A stretch of 20,483 bases of DNA, from positions 1-20,483 of the forward strand of contig CAUGSS010000044.1 of the NCBI GenBank assembly GCA_959602365.1. Reading direction: 5' to 3'. Shown here in pieces: positions 15,919 to 20,483 of this stretch. Source of the stretch: an uncultured Eubacteriales bacterium (GTDB lineage: Bacteria > Bacillota > Clostridia > Oscillospirales > Oscillospiraceae). Numbering within the stretch: position 1 is the first letter of the stretch; every line of letters starts with the position of its first letter. Both the position numbers and the translations under genes were made by a program. The notes under the pieces are model-generated. The model made no database searches. It was not told the origin of the DNA and was given only the letters and a program-made list of their open reading frames with translations.

Positions 15919-15948
15919 TTGACAATGGGGCATACTTGGTTTTACAAT
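15919..15948 (+). promoter_or_regulatory. Sigma-A promoter of the aspS2-gatCAB operon
   Basis: TTGACA (15919-15924), an 18-base spacer and TACAAT (15943-15948). It directly precedes the T-box leader, with a start near 15955. Confidence 0.75.
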
Positions 15949-15962
15949 AGCGTCACTTAGCA

Positions 15963-16234
15963 CAGGCGTTGAAGGAGACCGCTCCCGGGCGGCGCAACAG
16001 AGAGGCAATGGGCCACCGACTGAAAGCCCCGCCGGCGCGAAACGGGAAATGCGCAACACTCCGGAGCCTGCCGTTCGAGCGCCCCTGGGGGCAGGTAGGG
16101 CGGCACGTCTCTCCCGCGTTAAGGGGGCCAGAGGGGCGCTTCCAAGGAGGGAGGCGCTATGCGGGTGGTACCGCGGAATGACCATGTCGATTCCGTCCCG
16201 GACTGTTTGAACAGAACAGCCCGGGACTTTTTTT
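15963..16234 (+). ncRNA. T-box riboswitch, apparent Asn (AAC) specifier
   Basis: The leader has the parts of a tRNA-sensing T-box. CAGGC (15963-15967) pairs with GCCTG (16066-16070) as the base of stem I, with kink-turn-like GTTGA and GGA on either side. GGAG (15974-15977) pairs with CTCC (16059-16062), and the specifier loop just above reads AAC (16055-16057) followed by the conserved A. AGAGAG (15999-16004) is the distal bulge region. The T-box core GGGTGGTACCGCGG is at 16163-16176, and CCGCG (16114-16118) can pair with its end as antiterminator. Uncharged tRNA(Asn) would favour read-through. The fold was done by eye. The 395-base gap 15891-16285 is accounted for by this element and its promoter. 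Confidence 0.9.
16195..16234 (+). terminator. T-box regulated terminator
   Basis: GTCCCGG (16195-16201) pairs with CCGGGAC (16221-16227), the stem continuing inward as CTGTT with AACAG past one mismatch. Seven T follow at 16228-16234. It is the expression platform of the T-box, 51 bases before the aspS2 ATG. Confidence 0.9.
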
Positions 16235-16285
16235 ATTCTCTATGCAGTTTTAAAACCAAATTTTGCGAAAAAGGATGTGACAGAG

Positions 16286-17608
16286 ATGGAATTCATGACC
16301 GGAATGCGGAAGCAAGCCCATTTGAGCGCCGCCGATCTCAGGGGAGGTGCCCACCTGAATCAGACTGTGACCGTACACGGTGCAGTCCACGCCCTTCGGA
16401 GCATGGGTGCCATCACTTTCCTGACCCTGCGGCTCCGGGATGGGGCGCTGCAGTGCGTGGTGGAGGACCAGACCCAGCTGAAGGGGGTGGTCCAGGAGTG
16501 TACGGCGGTGATCACCGGAACCCTCTCCGCCGATGAGCGGGCCCCCATGGGGGTGGAGCTCCGGGTGGAGCACATTGAGGTGCTCACCGTTCCGGCCCAG
16601 CCGGTAAGCGTGCCCATTGACAAGTACAAACTCAACCTGAATTTGGATACTGAGCTCTCCCTGCGGCCGGTGGTGCTGCGCAATCTGCGCAAGCGCGCCG
16701 TGTTCAAAATGCAAGAGGCCGTGGGCCGGGCCTTCCGGGAGGAGATGGTGGCCGGGGGCTTCACCGAGATCCACACCCCGAAGATCGTCCACGCCGGGGC
16801 CGAGGGAGGCAGCAACATCTTCCGGATGGAGTACTTCGGCAAGAAGGCCTTCCTGACCCAGTCCCCCCAGTTCTACAAGCAGACCATGGTGGGGGTGTTT
16901 GAGCGGGTGTTTGAGATCGCCCCGGTGTTCCGGGCGGAGAAGCACGCCACCCCCCGCCACCTGAACGAGTACACCTCCCTGGACCTGGAGATGGGCTATA
17001 TCGACTCCTTTGCCGACCTGATGGAGGTGGAGACCGCCTTTCTCCAGCGCCTGGTCAGGCTGCTGGAGACAGAATATGCCGACGACATGGCCCGGGCCGG
17101 GGTGACCCTCCCCCAGGTGGAGCGCATCCCCACCGTCCGCTTTGACGAGGCCAAGCGGCTGGCCGGCGAGAAGTACGGCCGGCCCATCCGGGACCCCTAC
17201 GACCTGGAGCCGGAGGAGGAGCAGAACATCGGCCGTTACTTCCGGGAGGAGTGTGGTTCCGACTTCGTCTTTGTCACCCACTACCCCTCCAAGAAACGTC
17301 CCTTCTACGCCATGGACGACCCGGAGGACCCGAGATACACCCTGTCCTTCGACCTGCTCTTCCGGGGGCTGGAGGTCACCACCGGCGGCCAGCGCATCCA
17401 CGACTATCATCAGCAGGTGCAGAAGATGCTGGACCGGGGGATGCACCCGGAGGAGTTTGAGAGCTATCTCATGATCCACAAGCACGGCATGCCCCCCCAC
17501 GGCGGCCTGGGCATCGGCCTGGAGCGGTTGACCGCCCAGCTGTGCGGGCTGGACAACGTCCGCTATGCCAGCCTCTTTCCCCGGGACCTGCACCGGATGG
17601 AGCCATAA
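16286..17608 (+). CDS. aspS2: Archaeal-type aspartyl-tRNA synthetase, probably Asp-tRNA(Asn) forming
   Basis: A 440-residue class IIb synthetase of the archaeal/eukaryotic AspRS type, shorter than bacterial AspRS (about 590) because it lacks the GAD insertion. An anticodon-binding OB fold covers about residues 15-105 (VTVHGAVHALRSMGAITFLT). The catalytic core has LNEYTSLDLEMGYIDSF, motif 2 in the FRAEKHATPRHLNEY region and motif 3 in GIGLERLTAQL near the end. With gatCAB downstream and an Asn T-box upstream it most likely makes Asp-tRNA(Asn) for amidation, as reported from memory for the second AspRS of Clostridium acetobutylicum. I chose the ATG at 16286 over a GTG at 16277 because AGGA is spaced correctly only for the ATG. 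Confidence 0.92.
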   Translation: MEFMTGMRKQAHLSAADLRGGAHLNQTVTVHGAVHALRSMGAITFLTLRLRDGALQCVVEDQTQLKGVVQECTAVITGTLSADERAPMGVELRVEHIEVLTVPAQPVSVPIDKYKLNLNLDTELSLRPVVLRNLRKRAVFKMQEAVGRAFREEMVAGGFTEIHTPKIVHAGAEGGSNIFRMEYFGKKAFLTQSPQFYKQTMVGVFERVFEIAPVFRAEKHATPRHLNEYTSLDLEMGYIDSFADLMEVETAFLQRLVRLLETEYADDMARAGVTLPQVERIPTVRFDEAKRLAGEKYGRPIRDPYDLEPEEEQNIGRYFREECGSDFVFVTHYPSKKRPFYAMDDPEDPRYTLSFDLLFRGLEVTTGGQRIHDYHQQVQKMLDRGMHPEEFESYLMIHKHGMPPHGGLGIGLERLTAQLCGLDNVRYASLFPRDLHRMEP

Positions 17609-17619
17609 AGGGGAAGACA

Positions 17620-18111
17620 ATGATGGAGGAGATTCGCTTAGAATTTGGAGCGGTGGATGCGGCCATCTCTGTCATGCGAGAGGTGGCGGCCTGGGGGCGA
17701 GGCCGGGGTTATCGCCTTTGGCCGGAGGAATGGCTGACGAGGGAAGCTTTGATGGGAGAGGAAGTCAAACCGGAAAACTTCTGTATTGGGAAACTGGGGG
17801 AGGACGTAGTATGTGGGTTGATCCTCCAGTGGAGTGACCGAGCGTATTGGCCGTCCGCCCCTCCATATGATGCGGCATACCTGCACAAATTCTGCGTGGT
17901 GAGGCAATATGCGCATTAGGGGATGACAAAAAGGGTTGTGGCAGCATTGAAGAAGGAATGCCGCAGGAGGAAAATCCCGCGGATTCGGCTGGATACGGCC
18001 TTGGATGAGACGGCAGTCAGAGAGATTTATCTGGATTCGGGTTTTCAGATCGTCAGCACCATCGCCCATGCCAATGGGAGGGCTACAGCGCTGTATGAAC
18101 TGCAGGTCTGA
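17620..18111 (+). pseudogene. GNAT-family N-acetyltransferase gene interrupted by an in-frame amber codon
   Basis: The reading frame from the ATG at 17620 encodes a GNAT-like protein of 163 positions. It is broken only by TAG at 17917-17919 (codon 100); the same frame continues intact to the TGA at 18109-18111. The halves join as YLHKFCVVRQYAH, stop, GMTKRVVAALKKECRRR, so the stop falls inside motif A, the loop that binds the acetyl-CoA pyrophosphate. The C-terminal half keeps IRLDTALDETAVREIYLDSGFQI, the usual motif B region. AGGGGAAG precedes the start. It sits between aspS2 (11 bases) and gatC (29 bases), so it is in the same transcript. A single nonsense change, a sequencing error or programmed read-through would all fit; the first is most likely. 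Confidence 0.82.
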
Positions 18112-18140
18112 GAGGACACGGAAGGAAAAGGAGAAAGTGA

Positions 18141-18428
18141 ATGGAAATCACAAACGAAATGGTGGATTACGTCTCCGAACTCTCCCGGCTGCGGCTGGAT
18201 GAGCAGAGCAAGGAAAAAATGCGGGGCGAGCTGCAACAGATCATCGCCTATATGGATGTGCTGAACACCTTGGATACCACCGGGGTGGAGCCTATGAGCC
18301 ACGTGTTCCCGGTGAAGAACGTGCTGCGGGAGGACGAGGTGAAGCCCTCCAGCCCTCGGGAGGCCCTGCTGGCCAACGCGCCGGCGCCCGATGAGGCGGC
18401 CTTCCTGGTGCCCAAAGCCGTGGAGTGA
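18141..18428 (+). CDS. gatC: Asp/Glu-tRNA amidotransferase subunit C
   Basis: GatC, 95 residues, the small subunit that wraps GatA and stabilises the GatCAB complex. The pattern is typical: N-terminal helix VDYVSELSRLRLDEQ, then ELQQIIAYMDVLNTLDTTGVEPMSHV, and the tail VLREDEVKPS. The length is normal. The ATG follows AAGGAG by 8 bases. It starts the gatCAB block, 13 bases before gatA. Confidence 0.96.
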   Translation: MEITNEMVDYVSELSRLRLDEQSKEKMRGELQQIIAYMDVLNTLDTTGVEPMSHVFPVKNVLREDEVKPSSPREALLANAPAPDEAAFLVPKAVE

Positions 18429-18441
18429 GGAGGAAAAGACG

Positions 18442-19902
18442 ATGCGTTTATTGGATTTGACCGCCCTCCAGCTGGGCCGGGCCATCCGGGCGGGGGAGGC
18501 CTCTGCCGAGGAGGCGGCCCAGACCGCCCTGGATGCCATTGCCGCCCGGCAGCCGGAGCACAACGCCTATATCACCGTTCTGGCCGACCAGGCCCTGGAG
18601 CGGGCACGGGCTCTGGCGGGCCGCCTGCCGGAGAGTCCCTTGGCGGGCGTCCCCGCCGGGGTGAAGGACAACATCTGCACCCTGGGGGTCAAGACCTCCT
18701 GCGCCTCCAAGATTTTGGGGGACTTCGCGCCCCCCTATGACGCCACGGTCATGGAGAAATTCCACGCCGCCGGGGGGATCATGCTGGGCAAGCTGAACAT
18801 GGACGAGTTCGCCATGGGCTCCACCACCGAGACCAGCTTTTACGGCCCGGCCCGGAACCCCTGGGATCCGGAGCGGGTGCCCGGCGGCTCCTCCGGCGGC
18901 GCCGCCGCTGCGGTGGCGGCGGGGGAGTGCTGGTACGCCCTGGGCAGCGACACCGGCGGCTCCATCCGCCAGCCCGCCTCCTACTGCGGCGTCACCGGCA
19001 TGAAGCCCACCTACGGCACCGTCTCCCGCTATGGCCTGATCGCCTACGCCTCCTCCCTGGATCAGATCGGCCCTCTGGCCCGGTCTGCCGAGGACTGTGC
19101 CGCAGTGCTGGACATGATCCAGGGCCGGGATGAGCGGGACGGCACCAGCCTGGATGTGCCCTGCGGAACGCTGCTGCAAAACCTGAGCGCCGACCTGACC
19201 GGCATGAAGATCGGCATTCCTGTGGACTGCTTCGGGGAGGGCCTGGACCCGGAGGTCCGGGAGAAGGTGCTCGCCGTCGCCCAGGTGCTGAAGGGCCGGG
19301 GGGCCCAGGTGGAGGAGTGCCAGCTCCCGGTCATGGAGTATGTGGTGCCTACCTATTATATTATCGCCTGCGCCGAGGCCAGCTCCAACCTGTCCCGGTT
19401 CGACGGGGTCAAGTACGGCTGGCGGGCCGAGGGGTATGAGGATCTGACCGACCTGTACTGCAAAACCCGCACCGAGGGCTTTGGCCGGGAGGTGCAGCGG
19501 CGCATCCTGCTGGGTACCTTCGTGCTGTCCACCGGATACTACGACGCCTATTATAAGAAGGCCCTCCAGGTCAAGGCGGTCATCAAGGGGGCCTTTGACG
19601 CTGCCTTTGCCAAATACGACCTGCTGCTGACCCCGGTGGCCCCCACCACCGCCCCCAGGCTGGGGGAGAGCCTGAGCGACCCGCTGCAGATGTACCTGAG
19701 CGACATCTACACCGTCTCCGTCAACCTGGCGGGGCTGCCCGCCCTGTCCATGCCCTGCGGCTTTGACTCCAAGGGCCTGCCCGTGGGCGCCCAGCTCATC
19801 GGCGCGCCGCTGATGGAGCAGAAGGTGCTCAACGCCGCCCACGCCTTCCAGCAGGACACCGACTATCACACCCGCCGCCCCGGCGGAGAGGAGGAGAAGT
19901 GA
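18442..19902 (+). CDS. gatA: Asp/Glu-tRNA amidotransferase subunit A
   Basis: GatA, 486 residues, the glutaminase subunit that frees ammonia from glutamine for transamidation of Asp-tRNA(Asn) or Glu-tRNA(Gln). The amidase-signature triad is visible: Lys75 in GVPAGVKDN, the cis-Ser150 in PGGSSGG and the nucleophile Ser174 in SDTGGSIRQPA. The spacing is the same as in characterised GatA. The block GVTGMKPTYGTVSRYGLIAY follows. I chose the ATG at 18442 for its AGGAGG-like site about 10 bases upstream; the frame is open earlier but overlaps gatC. Confidence 0.97.
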   Translation: MRLLDLTALQLGRAIRAGEASAEEAAQTALDAIAARQPEHNAYITVLADQALERARALAGRLPESPLAGVPAGVKDNICTLGVKTSCASKILGDFAPPYDATVMEKFHAAGGIMLGKLNMDEFAMGSTTETSFYGPARNPWDPERVPGGSSGGAAAAVAAGECWYALGSDTGGSIRQPASYCGVTGMKPTYGTVSRYGLIAYASSLDQIGPLARSAEDCAAVLDMIQGRDERDGTSLDVPCGTLLQNLSADLTGMKIGIPVDCFGEGLDPEVREKVLAVAQVLKGRGAQVEECQLPVMEYVVPTYYIIACAEASSNLSRFDGVKYGWRAEGYEDLTDLYCKTRTEGFGREVQRRILLGTFVLSTGYYDAYYKKALQVKAVIKGAFDAAFAKYDLLLTPVAPTTAPRLGESLSDPLQMYLSDIYTVSVNLAGLPALSMPCGFDSKGLPVGAQLIGAPLMEQKVLNAAHAFQQDTDYHTRRPGGEEEK

Positions 19903-19905
19903 GCT

Positions 19906-20483
19906 ATGACCTGGGAAACTGTCATCGGTCTGGAGACCCATGTGGAGCTGGCCACCCGGACCAAGATCTTCTGCTCCTGCACCACCGCCTTTGGGGGCGA
20001 CCCCAACACCCACTGCTGTCCGGTGTGCACCGGCATGCCCGGCACCCTGCCGGTGATGAACAAGGCGGTCATGCGGTTTGCCACCAAGGCGGGGCTGGCC
20101 CTGAACTGCGAGATCACCCGTTATCACAAATTTGACCGCAAGAACTACTTCTACCCGGATCTGCCCAAGGCATACCAGATCTCCCAGCTCTACCTTCCCA
20201 TCGCCACCAACGGCAGAGTGCCCATCACCTTGGCCTCCGGGGAGGAGAGGGTCATCCGCATCCACGAGATGCACATGGAGGAGGACGCGGGCAAGCTGGT
20301 CCACGACCCTTGGATCGACCAGACCCGGGCGGACTACAACCGCTGCGGTGTCCCCCTGATTGAGATCGTCACCGAGCCGGACTTCCGCTCCGCAGAGGAG
20401 GTCATCGCCTACCTGGAAAAGCTGAAGTCCACCCTGGAGTACCTGGGCGTCTCCGACTGCAAAATGCAGGAGGGCTCCCTGCG
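19906..20483 (+). CDS. gatB: Asp/Glu-tRNA amidotransferase subunit B (partial)
   Basis: The first 192 codons of gatB, which runs off the window. GatB phosphorylates the misacylated tRNA's side chain and receives ammonia from GatA. The start ETVIGLETHVEL is typical. A zinc-binding cluster CSC at 23-25 and HCCPVC at 36-41 is present, as in many GatB. Next come FDRKNYFYPDLPKAYQISQ, MHMEEDAGKLVHD and VPLIEIVTEPDFRSAEE. It begins 3 bases after the gatA stop, with GGAGG inside the end of gatA, so translation is probably coupled. Confidence 0.96.
   Translation, partial: MTWETVIGLETHVELATRTKIFCSCTTAFGGDPNTHCCPVCTGMPGTLPVMNKAVMRFATKAGLALNCEITRYHKFDRKNYFYPDLPKAYQISQLYLPIATNGRVPITLASGEERVIRIHEMHMEEDAGKLVHDPWIDQTRADYNRCGVPLIEIVTEPDFRSAEEVIAYLEKLKSTLEYLGVSDCKMQEGSL

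Noticed and set aside
17917..17919. TAG as a pyrrolysine or selenocysteine-like recoding site
   Set aside because: Selenocysteine uses TGA, no recoding hairpin is evident, and pyrrolysine genes are not in view; a nonsense mutation is simpler.
18448..20304. A 618-codon open frame on the minus strand opposite gatA and gatB
   Set aside because: It is the shadow of genes that carry full catalytic motifs on the plus strand; the sequence is low in complexity and rich in Gly, Leu and His.

Overview
The window looks like chromosomal DNA from a GC-rich, anaerobic, butyrate-forming clostridial Firmicute, most likely of the Oscillospiraceae (the Flavonifractor / Lawsonibacter / Intestinimonas neighbourhood). 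The reasons are the crotonase–Hbd–Bcd–EtfBA set, a SpoVB-type flippase, consensus sigma-A promoters, strong AGGAGG ribosome binding sites, a T-box leader, and an archaeal-type AspRS joined to gatCAB. The genus is inference. No insertion sequence, prophage, CRISPR array, rRNA or tRNA gene was seen. Nearly all of it is conserved housekeeping or central metabolism.

Layout. 1-2409 (minus strand): a SpoVB-like flippase then truA, which has its own promoter at the end of the flippase gene. 2562-3038 (+): a NimA-like flavin-binding protein. 3039-3410: a short sirtuin remnant, a good promoter and a perfect leader hairpin. 3411-5105 (+): an AEC-family permease and a DUF554 membrane protein, closed by a terminator. 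5310-6038 (-): a zinc-ribbon membrane protein. 6212-11138 (-): the butyrate operon crt-hbd-bcd-etfB-etfA, driven by a promoter at 11189-11217 with a near-perfect Rex-type operator over its start point. 11427-11960 (+): an unrecognised 177-residue protein with a perfect consensus promoter, divergent from the butyrate operon. 12239-13642 (-): murC with promoter and terminator. 13858-15890 (+): an RlmI-type methyltransferase and a protein that appears to hold two OB folds (SSB-like). 15919-20483 (+): a T-box leader, aspS2, an acetyltransferase gene broken by one in-frame amber codon, gatC, gatA and the start of gatB, which runs off the window.

How the genes work together. Crt, Hbd and Bcd with EtfAB reduce acetoacetyl-CoA to butyryl-CoA and reoxidise NADH. 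A Rex site at the promoter would tie that operon to the NADH/NAD+ ratio. The thiolase and the terminal butyrate step are not in the window. AspS2 with GatCAB forms the indirect route to Asn-tRNA(Asn) (aspartylation, then amidation). The leader's apparent specifier codon, AAC, fits control by uncharged tRNA(Asn).

I did not find a clear, previously undescribed multi-gene system. The items most worth a second look are the Rex-type site, the Asn-reading T-box with an unexpected UGGU bulge, the amber codon in the acetyltransferase, the sirtuin scrap, the EtfA insertion, and the orphan 177-residue protein.
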